Counted from the stretch's first letter, positions 8,816 to 17,213 are shown. The stretch: 64,000 nucleotides of DNA from Brevundimonas nasdae (GCF_016654005.1 NZ_JAEPWN010000001.1:611201-675200); one strand, 5' to 3'. The notes: a model not told the origin generated them from the sequence alone. A program made the numbers and translations.

Positions 8816-9379
8816 TCAGCGCCCCTTCTTGCGCACCCACATGGCGGCGTCCGCCTCGGTCAGCCAGACTTCCGGGTCGGTATGGCCGTCCAGCGCCCGA
8901 ACGCCGAAAGAGCCGCCCAGTTCGGTCTTCTGGCCGTCCCAGACGAAGCCCTCTTCCTTCAGCGCCGCGTCCAGTTGGCGGGCCTTGGCGCGACCTTCCT
9001 CAAGCCCGGCGTGCAGCATCAGAAGTCCGAACTCGTCGCCGCCCAGGCGGCCGACGGAATCCGATTCGCGCAGGTTCCGCAGGAACAGCTTGGCCACCGC
9101 GATCAGGGCGGCGTCGCCCGCCGCATGGCCCAGGGTGTCGTTGACGCTCTTGAACCCGTCCATGTCCAGATAGAGCAGCACAGCGGGAACGTCGTGGCGC
9201 TGGCAATAGGCGATGGTGCGCGACATGGCGCCGATGAAGCCGCGCCGATTCAGCGCCGGGGTCAGGACGTCGTGGTCTGCCAGGGCCTCGGCCATTGCGG
9301 CGCGCTGCTTCCACGTCTCCAGTTCGGCGCGCAACCGGGCCAACTCGGCGTTCAGGTCGTGATCGGCCACGTCGGTCAA
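8816..9379 (-). CDS. Small GGDEF diguanylate cyclase
   Basis: Makes cyclic di-GMP from two GTP. The 187-residue protein is a short coiled-coil-like N-terminus (about 8-35) plus one GGDEF domain, with the active-site GGDEF at 113-117 and an intact inhibitory site RESD at 104-107, five residues upstream. There is no sensory or membrane domain. The start appears to be TTG at 9379; an in-frame TAA lies about 54 bases upstream and no ATG or GTG intervenes. It is tail-to-tail with the autotransporter gene. Activity and product inhibition are inferred from the motifs. Confidence 0.85.
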   Translation of the reverse strand: MTDVADHDLNAELARLRAELETWKQRAAMAEALADHDVLTPALNRRGFIGAMSRTIAYCQRHDVPAVLLYLDMDGFKSVNDTLGHAAGDAALIAVAKLFLRNLRESDSVGRLGGDEFGLLMLHAGLEEGRAKARQLDAALKEEGFVWDGQKTELGGSFGVRALDGHTDPEVWLTEADAAMWVRKKGR

Positions 9380-9582
9380 GGCGGCGGAAGGCTCCGGGAC
9401 GCGCGGCAGAATCGGCCGCGCAATCAGGCGATGTTAGAGCCTGATCTCACGACATTGAAGGTGGCGCAGCGCCGAAACCGGCGTGAGAACGGGCGGAAAT
9501 GGCGCCTTGGCGCACCCTGTTCGGTTGCGGGCGTCGTCTGCGTGCTGTAACGGGCGGCCTTTCCGCGAGGGGCCTTACAGAC

Positions 9583-10074
9583 ATGGCGACTTCCGCAACG
9601 CCGGTGGCGATCATCATGGGCAGTCGATCCGACTGGCCGACGATGAAGCTGGCCGCCGACAAACTGGATCAACTGGGCGTGGCCTGGGAGGCCAAGGTCG
9701 TCAGCGCGCACCGCACGCCGGAGCGGCTGGTTCAGTTCGCCACGGGCGCCAAGGCCGCCGGATACAAGGTCATCATCGCAGGCGCGGGCGGCGCCGCTCA
9801 CCTGCCGGGCATGGCCGCATCCATGACCGAACTGCCCGTGCTGGGCGTGCCGGTGAAGTCCAAGGCCCTGAAGGGCATGGATAGCCTGTTGTCCATCGTG
9901 CAGATGCCCGCGGGCGTGCCGGTTGCGACCCTGGCCATCGGCGAGGCGGGCGCCGCCAACGCCGGCATTCTGGCCGCGCAGATCCTGGCTCTTTCGGACG
10001 AGGCCCTGGCCGAACGCCTGGCGGCCTTCCGCATCGCCCAGACCGAATCCGTCGCAGAATCCGTCGAGGACTGA
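9583..10074 (+). CDS. purE: PurE, N5-carboxyaminoimidazole ribonucleotide mutase
   Basis: Converts N5-CAIR to CAIR in purine biosynthesis. The 163-residue product has the phosphate-binding [12 protein letters not shown] and the SAHRTPERL motif with the catalytic His, plus [12 protein letters not shown]. The start at ATG 9583 ([14 protein letters not shown]) matches the family N-terminus better than an upstream ATG at 9499. purK follows after one base, so the two are almost certainly co-translated. The 200 bases upstream, shared with the divergent GGDEF gene, must hold the promoter; I see no obvious operator there. Confidence 0.95.
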   Translation: MATSATPVAIIMGSRSDWPTMKLAADKLDQLGVAWEAKVVSAHRTPERLVQFATGAKAAGYKVIIAGAGGAAHLPGMAASMTELPVLGVPVKSKALKGMDSLLSIVQMPAGVPVATLAIGEAGAANAGILAAQILALSDEALAERLAAFRIAQTESVAESVED

Positions 10075-10075
10075 C

Positions 10076-11170
10076 GTGCCCAGCCTTCCGCTTCCCCCCG
10101 GTTCGACCCTCGGCATCATTGGCGGAGGCCAACTGGGCCGGATGCTGAGCCAGGCCGCGTCGCGTCTGGGCTTTGACGTCGTCATCCTGGATCCTGAGGC
10201 CAACAGCCCGGCGGGCCGGGTGTCGGCGCGTCAGATCGTCGCCGCCTATGATGATCCCGAGGCGCTGACGGCGCTGGGCCGGGCCGCCGACGTGGTGACG
10301 TTCGAGTTTGAAAACGTGCCCGCCGCATCCATCGAACGTCTGGCCGAGGCCGGGGCTCTGGTCGCACCGGGACCGACGGCTCTGCGCGTGTCGCAGGACC
10401 GGGTGGATGAAAAAACCTTCCTGAACGCCGTGGGCGCGCCGACGGTGCAGTTCGCGGTGGTGGACACGCTGTCAGACCTGATCGACGGACTGACGGTGCT
10501 GGGTGTTCCTGCCCTGCTGAAGACTCGCCGCGAGGGCTATGACGGCAAGGGCCAGGTCTGGATTCGCGACATCGCCGATGCGGCGGATGCGCTGGAAAGC
10601 CTGGGCGGCCGTCCGGCGATCCTGGAGGCCAAGGCCAGCTTCGTGCGCGAACTGTCGGTCATCGCCGCGCGCGACTGGGACGGCCATATGGCGGTCTATC
10701 CGCTGGGCGAGAACAGCCACGAGGGCGGGGTCCTGCGCACCACCCTGGCGCCTGCGACGGTGGACGAGAAAACTCAGGTCCGCGCTCGCGCCATCGCCGA
10801 GGCGATTCTGGACGGGCTGGATTATGTCGGGGTGCTGGGCGTCGAACTGTTCGACATTCCCGTTCCTGGGGGCGACGACGTACTGCTGGTCAACGAGATC
10901 GCGCCGCGCGTCCACAACACCGGCCACTGGACCCAGGATGGCTGCGTCTGCGACCAGTTCGAACAGCATATCCGCGCCGTGACGGGCTGGCCTCTCGGCC
11001 CCACGACCCCCCACGCCCGCGTCGAGATGACCAATCTGCTGGGCGACGAGGTCGACCAGTGGCGCGATCTGGCCGGCAAGGCTGACGAACGCCTGCACCT
11101 GTACGGCAAGGCCGAAGCGCGCGCAGGCCGCAAGATGGCGCATGTGAATCGGGTGTTGGGAGCAGCTTAA
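10076..11170 (+). CDS. purK: PurK, N5-carboxyaminoimidazole ribonucleotide synthase
   Basis: ATP-grasp enzyme that makes N5-CAIR from AIR, bicarbonate and ATP. The 364-residue protein begins with the ATP-grasp pre-fold GTLGIIGGGQLGRM-type motif (seen as LGIIGGGQLGRML), has the glycine-rich TRREGYDGKGQ loop, and ends with the catalytic stretch VNEIAPRVHNTGHWT. The start is GTG 10076, one base after the purE stop. This places PurK directly upstream of its reaction partner PurE. Confidence 0.95.
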   Translation: MPSLPLPPGSTLGIIGGGQLGRMLSQAASRLGFDVVILDPEANSPAGRVSARQIVAAYDDPEALTALGRAADVVTFEFENVPAASIERLAEAGALVAPGPTALRVSQDRVDEKTFLNAVGAPTVQFAVVDTLSDLIDGLTVLGVPALLKTRREGYDGKGQVWIRDIADAADALESLGGRPAILEAKASFVRELSVIAARDWDGHMAVYPLGENSHEGGVLRTTLAPATVDEKTQVRARAIAEAILDGLDYVGVLGVELFDIPVPGGDDVLLVNEIAPRVHNTGHWTQDGCVCDQFEQHIRAVTGWPLGPTTPHARVEMTNLLGDEVDQWRDLAGKADERLHLYGKAEARAGRKMAHVNRVLGAA

Positions 11171-11195
11171 CGCTTCTCCCCGTCGACCTCTTCGA

Positions 11196-11308
11196 CTCCG
11201 TCTTCCTCGGGCTTGACCCGAGGATCGGACGTTGTGCTTGCTGTGCGTGTATTCCAGCGCAATGCGGCGGATCATCTGATCCTCGGGTCAAGCCCGAGGA
11301 TGACGGAG
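11196..11308. repeat. 31-bp inverted repeat element between purK and COQ9
   Basis: Arms at 11196-11226 and 11278-11308 are reverse complements with one mismatch; the inner 23 bp (11204-11226 and 11278-11300) match exactly. Each arm is itself partly palindromic (CCTCGGG cttga CCCGAGG). The 51 bases between arms show no gene. The layout is that of a dispersed intergenic (REP/BIME-like) repeat. Confidence 0.75.
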
Positions 11309-11318
11309 GATAGGGCAG

Positions 11319-11966
11319 TTAAGCCCGCGCCCCGTAACGCATCCGACTCAGCACGTCCGACACCTTCCTGAAGGGGGCGTCGAAATCCTTGCCGGCTTTC
11401 CATTTTTCGAAGGCCATGACGTTTTCGATGCGGCGGGCTACGAATTCTTCGGCGCGTTCGCGACCGTCAAACCAGCGCATGGTCAGGGCGGGAATCAGGA
11501 TGCCCGACAGGATGGTGCGCTTGGAATAGTGGTTCCAGTCGGTGGCCTCGTCCCCGGCCCAGCGCCACAGATGGTCGGCGCTTTCCCAGGCCAGTTTCAG
11601 CCCCAGGTCGGCGTTGACGGGCAGGGCCAGGAAGGCGGCGCAGCGGCGCGTGGCCTCAAGGTCGGCGGCGCCCGCCTCCATGCGTTCAGAGACGGCGCGG
11701 GCGATTCGTTCGCGAATCTTCAATGACTTGGCGTCGATCTGGCTCAGGGCGTCCAGAGCGTGGGCGTCATGACGGCGCGACAACAGGGCGGCCAGATCGC
11801 GCGCGCCGTTGGGCAGCAGCAACTCTTGGTCGCCAACGGACAGGCCGCTGGCCTCGCACGCCTCGCGCACCAGGCGCGCGTTCCAGCCCAGGGCGGGCGC
11901 ACGGACAATGGCGGCGTCCAGCACGGTCTGTTCGGTGCGGTCGGCCCAATCAGGGTTCTGTGTCAT
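11319..11966 (-). CDS. COQ9-family ubiquinone biosynthesis protein
   Basis: A 215-residue protein of the COQ9 family, an all-helical TetR-like fold that binds lipid and assists the hydroxylation step catalysed by Coq7 in ubiquinone synthesis. The family hallmark C-terminal half is recognisable in AWESADHLWRWAGDEATDWNHYSKR and RRIENVMAFEKWK-type segments (read at about 11400-11580). The start at ATG 11966 is followed by a polar N-terminus. It is monocistronic, and convergent with purK across a repeat element. Transcribed away from rpsU. Confidence 0.88.
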   Translation of the reverse strand: MTQNPDWADRTEQTVLDAAIVRAPALGWNARLVREACEASGLSVGDQELLLPNGARDLAALLSRRHDAHALDALSQIDAKSLKIRERIARAVSERMEAGAADLEATRRCAAFLALPVNADLGLKLAWESADHLWRWAGDEATDWNHYSKRTILSGILIPALTMRWFDGRERAEEFVARRIENVMAFEKWKAGKDFDAPFRKVSDVLSRMRYGARA

Positions 11967-12140
11967 GGGGGGAACATACGCCTGTCGCGCGGGGGTTTCG
12001 AGCCTTCAAGAATGGTCGCGTTGAACTGGACAGGGCAGGGTGGGTCGTGTATCAGCGCGCCTTCATCCGAGAGGCTCGCTTCCGGAAGACGATTTTATTT
12101 TGTTCGCCCGTCTCCCTCACAGGACGCGGCGGGCGGCCAA

Positions 12141-12156
12141 AGGAGAGTTTAACCTG
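12141..12156 (+). promoter_or_regulatory. Ribosome-binding site and CTG start of rpsU
   Basis: AGGAGA at 12141-12146, then seven bases, then CTG at 12154. The CTG is directly followed by codons for VQIFVRDNN, which is where S21 proteins begin. No ATG, GTG or TTG is present at this spacing. Confidence 0.7.
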
Positions 12157-12396
12157 GTTCAGATTTTCGTCCGCGACAACAACGTCGATCAGGCGCTGAA
12201 AGCCCTGAAGAAGAAGATGCAGCGCGAAGGCAGCTTCCGTGAAATGAAGCGCCACGTGCATTACGAAAAGCCGTCGGAAAAACGCGCTCGCCAAAAGGCT
12301 GAAGCCGTCCGTCGCGCCCGTAAGCTGGCTCGCAAGCGCGCTCAACGCGAGGGCCTGCTGCCCGCGCCGAAGCCCCGCGTGCCCGGCGGTCGTTAA
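12154..12396 (+). CDS. rpsU: 30S ribosomal protein S21
   Basis: Small basic protein of the 30S subunit near the anti-Shine-Dalgarno region of 16S rRNA. The sequence [20 protein letters not shown] with the C-terminal Arg/Lys-rich helix is diagnostic. Starting at CTG 12154 gives 80 residues, a usual length for alphaproteobacterial S21. The only in-frame ATG is at 12040 and would add 38 residues of unrelated sequence across the strong ribosome-binding site, so it is unlikely to be used. A strong terminator follows at 12437. The non-AUG start is unusual and could also be a sequencing or strain-specific base change from GTG. Confidence 0.93.
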   Translation: MVQIFVRDNNVDQALKALKKKMQREGSFREMKRHVHYEKPSEKRARQKAEAVRRARKLARKRAQREGLLPAPKPRVPGGR

Positions 12397-12436
12397 GACC
12401 CGCCCCGCAAGGGACCTGGCGAAAGCCAAAAGATTT

Positions 12437-12468
12437 AAGGCCGCTTCCGAAAGGAGGCGGCCTTTTTC
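12437..12468 (+). terminator. rpsU intrinsic terminator
   Basis: 12-bp stem AAGGCCGCTTCC / GGAGGCGGCCTT (one G-T pair) closed by a GAAA tetraloop, followed by TTTTTCT. Confidence 0.9.
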
Positions 12469-12555
12469 TATTCCTTCCTACGCAGCATGGTGGAGGGGTT
12501 GTTGAAGGTTCCGCCGATCAAGGGGCAATCGACACGCAGTCCACAAGCTCTTTGA

Positions 12556-12686
12556 TCGTCATTCCGGGGCTGAGCGAAGCGAAGAACCCGGAAGCCAGGG
12601 CTAAGGCCGCGCCGTTGATGGAGTCGAAGCTGGATGCAACTCCTGGGTTCCGGGTTCGTCCTGCGGGCGCTCCGGAATGACGGTTT
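12556..12686. repeat. Imperfect inverted repeat (CGTCATTCCGG type)
   Basis: Left arm 12556-12599 begins CGTCATTCCGGGG and contains GAACCCGGAA; right arm about 12640-12686 reads as its imperfect reverse complement, ending CCGGAATGACG. About 40 bases lie between the arms. It looks like a dispersed non-coding repeat, not a gene. Confidence 0.65.
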
Positions 12687-12796
12687 TGCGCTGAGTGTCG
12701 ATTGGACCTAGGCAGTGAGAAAATAACCCCTCCGTCGCGGTCGCAGGCGCCGCGCCACCTCCCCATCGCTGCGCGACAGGGAGGAGAGTTTGGAGT

Positions 12797-14158
12797 TCAC
12801 CCCCGCCCGGTGATCGCCCGTCCGAACGATTTCCAGCTCAGTTTCACATCCGACAATGCGCCTGCGCGGAAGGCCCGTCCGGCGATCCAGACCATCAGGG
12901 CGGCGGTGGCGAACATGCCGATCAGGGTCAGGATGATCTCGATCAGGGGCGGATCGCTGGGGGCGCGGGCGCTCATCAGGAAGGGGGTGAAGAAGGGTAT
13001 CCACGACAGGATCTTCACCACCGGGGCGTCCGGGCTGGTCAGGGCCATCTGCATGACCATGATCGGCACGATCAGCACCATCATGATCGGCCCCATCAGC
13101 GTCTGGGCGTCGCGGGGCGTCTCGCAGAAGGCGCCGATGGCGGCGAACAGCACGGCGTACATCAGGTATCCGCCGACCATATAGGCGATGAAATAGAAGA
13201 CCAGACCCTGGTGCAGCAGCACCTGGCCCACCTGTACGGCGGTCTGGGGCGCGGCGGACAGCAGGACGAAGGCGCCCAGCCCGCCCCAGGCCGCCAACAC
13301 GGTCAAGGTCAGGAAGGCCACGCCCAGCACCTTGCCCGTCAGGATTTCGGTGGCCGAAGCCGAGGACAGCAGCACCTCAAGGATGCGGTTCGACTTTTCC
13401 TCCATCACGCTGTTCAGCAGGATGGAGGCGCCGGTCAGAACAAGCGACCACAGCAGGAACCCTGCGCCCAGGCCGATGAAGGAGGGCAGGCGGTCGCGCA
13501 TCGACACCTCGCCCCCGCTGGCGGCGTTGGGCGAGAAGGCCTTCACCTCGGGCCGGAAGGATTCGATCTGATCGACCAGGGCGGGCGCGACCCCGGCGGA
13601 GACCAGCATCTCCTCGCGATAGCCGGTGCGCAGGGCGCTGCGGACGAAGTCGCCGACGTCGGAATCATTGGCGCGTCCGGTCCAGACCTGGGCGGCGGGA
13701 CGGCCATCCTGGCGGGTCAGGAAGACGACGGCGTCCAGGCGTTGGTCGTCGGGCGTGCTTTTGTCCAGCGCATGACGAATCGCTTCGTCACGCGATGGTC
13801 CCGTCGATGCGTCAGCGATGGCGCCGGGGGCGGGAACCAGACGAATCTTTGGTCCGCCCAGAGAGGCGACGGCGCGCCCGGCGCCCGCCTGACCCTTGGC
13901 GGCGGCGTCCTGCGCGCGCTGGTTGATGCGGTCCTGCTCGGCCTTGAGCGCGGACTGGACGACGGCGGCGAGGCCCGAGGCCTGTGGCCCTTCCTCGACG
14001 ATGGCGACAGCCTTGATCGGCTCGGCGGAGCGGATCAGCAGGGGAATGCCCCCGCCCAGCACCGCGAACAGGGGAAAGGCCAGCAGCGAAAGCCAGAAGC
14101 CGACGGTCTTGGCATAGGCGACATATTCGCGTCGGGCGATCAGCAGGGTGCGCTTCAT
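12797..14158 (-). CDS. ABC-2 type transporter permease
   Basis: A 453-residue inner-membrane permease of the NatB/ABC-2 export type. One hydrophobic helix sits near residues 20-45, followed by a large soluble, presumably periplasmic, domain (about 50-225), then five to six membrane helices (about 225-430). NSVMEEKSNRILEVLLSSAS is the typical conserved cytoplasmic loop that meets the ATPase. Its start overlaps the stop of the ATPase gene by four bases, so the two are translationally coupled. The cargo is unknown; sodium export by NatAB homologues is one possibility. Confidence 0.88.
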   Translation of the reverse strand: MKRTLLIARREYVAYAKTVGFWLSLLAFPLFAVLGGGIPLLIRSAEPIKAVAIVEEGPQASGLAAVVQSALKAEQDRINQRAQDAAAKGQAGAGRAVASLGGPKIRLVPAPGAIADASTGPSRDEAIRHALDKSTPDDQRLDAVVFLTRQDGRPAAQVWTGRANDSDVGDFVRSALRTGYREEMLVSAGVAPALVDQIESFRPEVKAFSPNAASGGEVSMRDRLPSFIGLGAGFLLWSLVLTGASILLNSVMEEKSNRILEVLLSSASATEILTGKVLGVAFLTLTVLAAWGGLGAFVLLSAAPQTAVQVGQVLLHQGLVFYFIAYMVGGYLMYAVLFAAIGAFCETPRDAQTLMGPIMMVLIVPIMVMQMALTSPDAPVVKILSWIPFFTPFLMSARAPSDPPLIEIILTLIGMFATAALMVWIAGRAFRAGALSDVKLSWKSFGRAITGRG

Positions 14159-15090
14159 TGGGCGATCTCCCGAACAGCGGGCTGGTCCGGGTGGTCGCCG
14201 GTCAGGCCGATGAAGGCGTCATGCAGGGTCGGCTCCTTCAGGGCGAAGCGGCGCACGTCCAATCCGCCCAGGAAAGCGGCCTTCAGCGTCTCCTGGCCTG
14301 CCGCGCCGGGCAGAAGGGCGACCTTCAGTCGGCCGTCAGCCAGGGCTTCGACGTTGGCCACGCCGGGCAGGGCGGCTGCGGCGTCTGGGGTGATGTCACC
14401 TTCCAAATCCAAAAAGCGGGGCGAGGTGGAGCGGGCCTCGTCCACCGATCCCTCGAACGCCTTTCGCCCGCGCGCCAGCAGCACGACCTTGTCGCACAGG
14501 CGTTCGGCGTGCTGCATCACATGGGTGGAGAACAGGACCGTGGCGCCGTCGGCGGCCAGACCCCGGATCATCTCTTCCAGACCCTGCTGGTTCATGGGGT
14601 CCAGGCCCGAGAAGGGCTCGTCCAGAATGACGAACTCTGGCCGGTGCACGACCGAGGCGATCAACTGCACCTTCTGGGCCATGCCCTTGGACAGTTCCTT
14701 CATCTTCTTCTTTTGCGACGCGCCCAGGCCCTGCTGCTCCAGCATCACCTTTGCGCGCTTCTTGCCCTCAGCAATGGGCAGGCCCTTCAGGGCGCCGAAA
14801 AAGGCGATGGCCTCCACCGGGGTCATCTTCTTGTAGAGGCCGCGCTCTTCGGGAAGGAAGCCGATGCGGTCGCGCACCAAACGCCCGTCCGACGCGCCCA
14901 GAATGTCGATCCGCCCGCTGGTCGCGGGCTGCAGGCCCAGGATCATGCGCAGGGTCGAGGTCTTGCCCGCGCCATTGGGGCCCAGGAAGCCGCAGATCGA
15001 GCCCTTGGGAACCGCGAAACTGAGGTCGCGAACAGCTTCGAAATCGCCGTATCGCTTGGTCACGCCCTCAAGCGTCAGTGCCGCTGTCAT
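14155..15090 (-). CDS. ABC transporter ATP-binding protein (partner of the ABC-2 permease)
   Basis: A 311-residue ATPase that powers the permease encoded directly downstream. Walker A GPNGAGKTS is near residues 38-46, the signature LSKGMAQKVQL is a variant of LSGGQ common in NatA/CcmA-like exporters, and Walker B is FVILDEPFSGLDP. A C-terminal extension (about 225-311) resembles the DUF4162 tail of this subfamily. First gene of a two-gene operon with overlapping ATGA. Substrate unknown. Confidence 0.9.
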   Translation of the reverse strand: MTAALTLEGVTKRYGDFEAVRDLSFAVPKGSICGFLGPNGAGKTSTLRMILGLQPATSGRIDILGASDGRLVRDRIGFLPEERGLYKKMTPVEAIAFFGALKGLPIAEGKKRAKVMLEQQGLGASQKKKMKELSKGMAQKVQLIASVVHRPEFVILDEPFSGLDPMNQQGLEEMIRGLAADGATVLFSTHVMQHAERLCDKVVLLARGRKAFEGSVDEARSTSPRFLDLEGDITPDAAAALPGVANVEALADGRLKVALLPGAAGQETLKAAFLGGLDVRRFALKEPTLHDAFIGLTGDHPDQPAVREIAQ

Positions 15091-15156
15091 GCCGCCTCCC
15101 GTTTCTTGAGCTTGAGCCTAGCAAGGGTTCGGGAGGCGACGCCAGCGGGAAGGGAA

Positions 15157-15594
15157 TCAGGCCTCTGGATTAAGGCGTTGGGCGTCCTCGATGGTGAAGG
15201 CGATGGCCTGACCATGCGACAGCTCCAGCGTATTGCCGTCGGGGTCTGCGATATAGGTCCAATAGCCGACGGGCGGGCCGCCGTCGGTCGGGGCCTTGCG
15301 CAGTATGCCCTCACGCGCGGCCTGTTGCGCCAGACGGTCCACGTCTTCGCGCTGGGCGCAGGCGACGCCCAGATGACCGAACGGACCCAGCGGCGTGTCG
15401 TCCAGCGCCTCGGACTCCACCAGCTCCAGGGCGAAGGGGCGCGAGAAGTCGGTCAGCCAGGCGACGGCGCGGATTGCGCCGCCAGCCTCGCGGCGATGGA
15501 TCACAGTCATGCCCGCATAATGTTCGTAGAAGCGGATGCTGGCCTCCAGGTCTTTGACCACGAAGGCGATGTGCGAAAGGCCGGCGTCGTTCAT
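15157..15594 (-). CDS. VOC-family (glyoxalase/dioxygenase fold) protein
   Basis: A 145-residue single-domain vicinal-oxygen-chelate protein. The opening LSHIAFVVKDLEASIRFYEH with its metal-ligand His, and the closing YIADPDGNTLELSHG with the ligand Glu, are typical of glyoxalase I-like metalloenzymes. The reaction is not deducible. It is divergent from a LysR regulator 90 bases away, which suggests that regulator controls it (inference). Confidence 0.85.
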   Translation of the reverse strand: MNDAGLSHIAFVVKDLEASIRFYEHYAGMTVIHRREAGGAIRAVAWLTDFSRPFALELVESEALDDTPLGPFGHLGVACAQREDVDRLAQQAAREGILRKAPTDGGPPVGYWTYIADPDGNTLELSHGQAIAFTIEDAQRLNPEA

Positions 15595-15654
15595 CGGTCA
15601 TCTCCTTGCTGCGTTGCAGACGTGGAGGTGGGCCATAATCGCGAATGTTGGAAA

Positions 15655-15670
15655 TCGTCATTTCTAACGA
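15655..15670. promoter_or_regulatory. Candidate LysR operator between VOC and lysR genes
   Basis: TCGT-N8-ACGA interrupted palindrome (TCGTCATTTCTAACGA) in the 90-base divergent promoter region, a layout expected for a LysR-type regulator controlling itself and its neighbour. Flanking GAATGTT and AATATTC add a weaker outer dyad. Confidence 0.45.
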
Positions 15671-15684
15671 CTAATATTCACCAG

Positions 15685-16581
15685 ATGAATGATCTCGCTG
15701 CGCTGGACCTGAACCTTCTGGTCGTGTTGGAGGCCCTGTTCGCCGAGCGGCATGTGTCGCGCGCGGCGCTGCGGCTGAACAAAAGCCAGCCCGCCGTCAG
15801 CCAAGCGCTGGGGCGGCTGCGGCAGACATTCGACGATCCCTTGCTGATCCGTGGCGCGGACGGGTGGGAGCTGACGGCGCGGGCGCGCGAGATGGAGCCG
15901 ATGCTGGCCGAAACCCTGGCCGCCGTGCGGGGGCTGGTGCGACCGGCGCCGTTTGATCCGGCGCAGACCCGCCGGACCTATCGCCTGATCATGTCAGACT
16001 ATGCGTCGGCCATGCTGGCGCCGCGCCTGCTGCCGGTGCTGAGGAAACAGGCGCCGGGCGTGCAGCTGTCGATTACGACCCGCAGCCGGGACGCAGCCAT
16101 GGCGGCGTTAGTGGACGGCGACATCGATCTGGCGCTGGGGGTGTTCCCCGATCGCCCGGCCGAGGTGCGCGAGGGCCTGTTGCTGGAAGAGCGGTTTGTC
16201 TGCGTCATGGATCGCTCGACCCTGGAGCCAGGGTTTGATCTGGCGGCCTATCTGGCGCGGCCGCACGTATCGGTCGCTGTGCAGGACGGGCGCGTGGATG
16301 AGGTGGATGGGGCGCTGGCGCGTCTGGGCCAGTCGCGGGACGTCGTGGCGACCTTGCCGCACTGGAGCGTGGCGCAGGACCTGATTGCGGGGACGGATCT
16401 GGTGCTGACCATCGCCAGTCGAAGCCTGCGCGAACCGCTGGACCCGCGCCTGGCGGTCATGTCGCCGCCGTTCGCCCTGGCGCCGTTCCGCTTCGTCCAG
16501 ACCTGGCACGCGCGACGCTACGGTGATGTCGGGCTGCGCTGGCTGAGAGAGCGGCTCAGCGACTGCGTGGTCGAGACCTAG
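15685..16581 (+). CDS. LysR-family transcriptional regulator
   Basis: A 298-residue regulator. The N-terminal winged helix starts LDLNLLVVLEALFAERHVSR and includes KSQPAVSQALGRLR; the rest is the periplasmic-binding-protein-like effector domain. ATG 15685 was chosen because the helix-turn-helix begins at once. It is divergent from the VOC gene and convergent with the M23 peptidase, with which it shares a 4-base CTAG overlap so that both stop codons are TAG on opposite strands. The effector is unknown. Confidence 0.92.
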   Translation: MNDLAALDLNLLVVLEALFAERHVSRAALRLNKSQPAVSQALGRLRQTFDDPLLIRGADGWELTARAREMEPMLAETLAAVRGLVRPAPFDPAQTRRTYRLIMSDYASAMLAPRLLPVLRKQAPGVQLSITTRSRDAAMAALVDGDIDLALGVFPDRPAEVREGLLLEERFVCVMDRSTLEPGFDLAAYLARPHVSVAVQDGRVDEVDGALARLGQSRDVVATLPHWSVAQDLIAGTDLVLTIASRSLREPLDPRLAVMSPPFALAPFRFVQTWHARRYGDVGLRWLRERLSDCVVET

Positions 16582-17213
16582 GTGTTGGCCTTCACCGCAA
16601 CTTCGAAATTGCGGCCGACAACGCGGGTGGGGTTCACTTGGTCGCCGTCGCGGCGCACTTCGAAATGCAGATGGGGGCCGGTGGAATAGCCGGTGGAGCC
16701 CACCAGGCCGATGCGTTGCTCGAGTGTCACCCTGTCGCCCGTCGCCACGTCGATGCGGCTGAGGTGGCCGTAGATGGTGGTCATGCCGTTGGGGTGGGCC
16801 ACTTCGATGAAGTTGCCGTATCCGCCCGCGTCATAGCCGGTGCGGATCACCTCGCCTTCAGCCGCGGTGAAGACCGAGGTTCCTTTGGGGGCGGCGATAT
16901 CGACGCCCTTGTGGGCGCGGGCGCGGGCCTCGATGGCCAGCTTACGAATGCCGAAGTCGGAGTTGATGGCGTATCCGCGCACCGGCATCTGGAAGGCGAT
17001 CTGGCGCATGACAGGACCGGCGGCTTCGACCTGGGCCTGAACGGGTGGTGCGACGGGGGCGGAGGTGGCGTCGATCAGGGTCGGGGAAGCCGTCACGGCG
17101 GGGGCGGCAGCGGCGGCCAGCACGGCGACCGTGACCAGAGCGGCGGTCTGACCCGAATGGATCAATACGGATTTCGCCCGCGACAGGGGGGCGATCGGAA
17201 GCAGGCGTCGCAT
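16578..17213 (-). CDS. M23-family metallopeptidase (LytM domain)
   Basis: A 211-residue exported protein with one N-terminal hydrophobic segment (about 23-45, signal or anchor) and a C-terminal LytM domain that acts on peptidoglycan cross-links or activates amidases. Zinc-site motifs are present: HKGVDIAAPKG (His and Asp ligands) and HLHFEVRRDG. Active-site completeness suggests a true endopeptidase and not a degenerate activator. No coiled coil is seen, unlike EnvC/NlpD. Monocistronic. Confidence 0.9.
   Translation of the reverse strand: MRRLLPIAPLSRAKSVLIHSGQTAALVTVAVLAAAAAPAVTASPTLIDATSAPVAPPVQAQVEAAGPVMRQIAFQMPVRGYAINSDFGIRKLAIEARARAHKGVDIAAPKGTSVFTAAEGEVIRTGYDAGGYGNFIEVAHPNGMTTIYGHLSRIDVATGDRVTLEQRIGLVGSTGYSTGPHLHFEVRRDGDQVNPTRVVGRNFEVAVKANT

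Larger units (their letters stand above)
12397..12796. other. 400-base intergenic region between rpsU and the ABC-2 permease
   Basis: No gene seen. It holds the rpsU terminator (12437-12468), an imperfect inverted repeat (12556-12686), and a GC-rich stretch (about 12729-12785) resembling a decayed hairpin repeat (CCTCCCC... and GGGAGG). The permease stop codon lies at the right edge. Confidence 0.7.

Noticed and set aside
12040..12153. N-terminal extension of S21 from ATG 12040
   Set aside because: It would read 38 residues unrelated to S21 across a strong ribosome-binding site.
14158..15684. 509-codon extension of the first LysR regulator antisense to the ABC ATPase and VOC genes
   Set aside because: It is antisense to two well-supported genes; the helix-turn-helix starts at ATG 15685.
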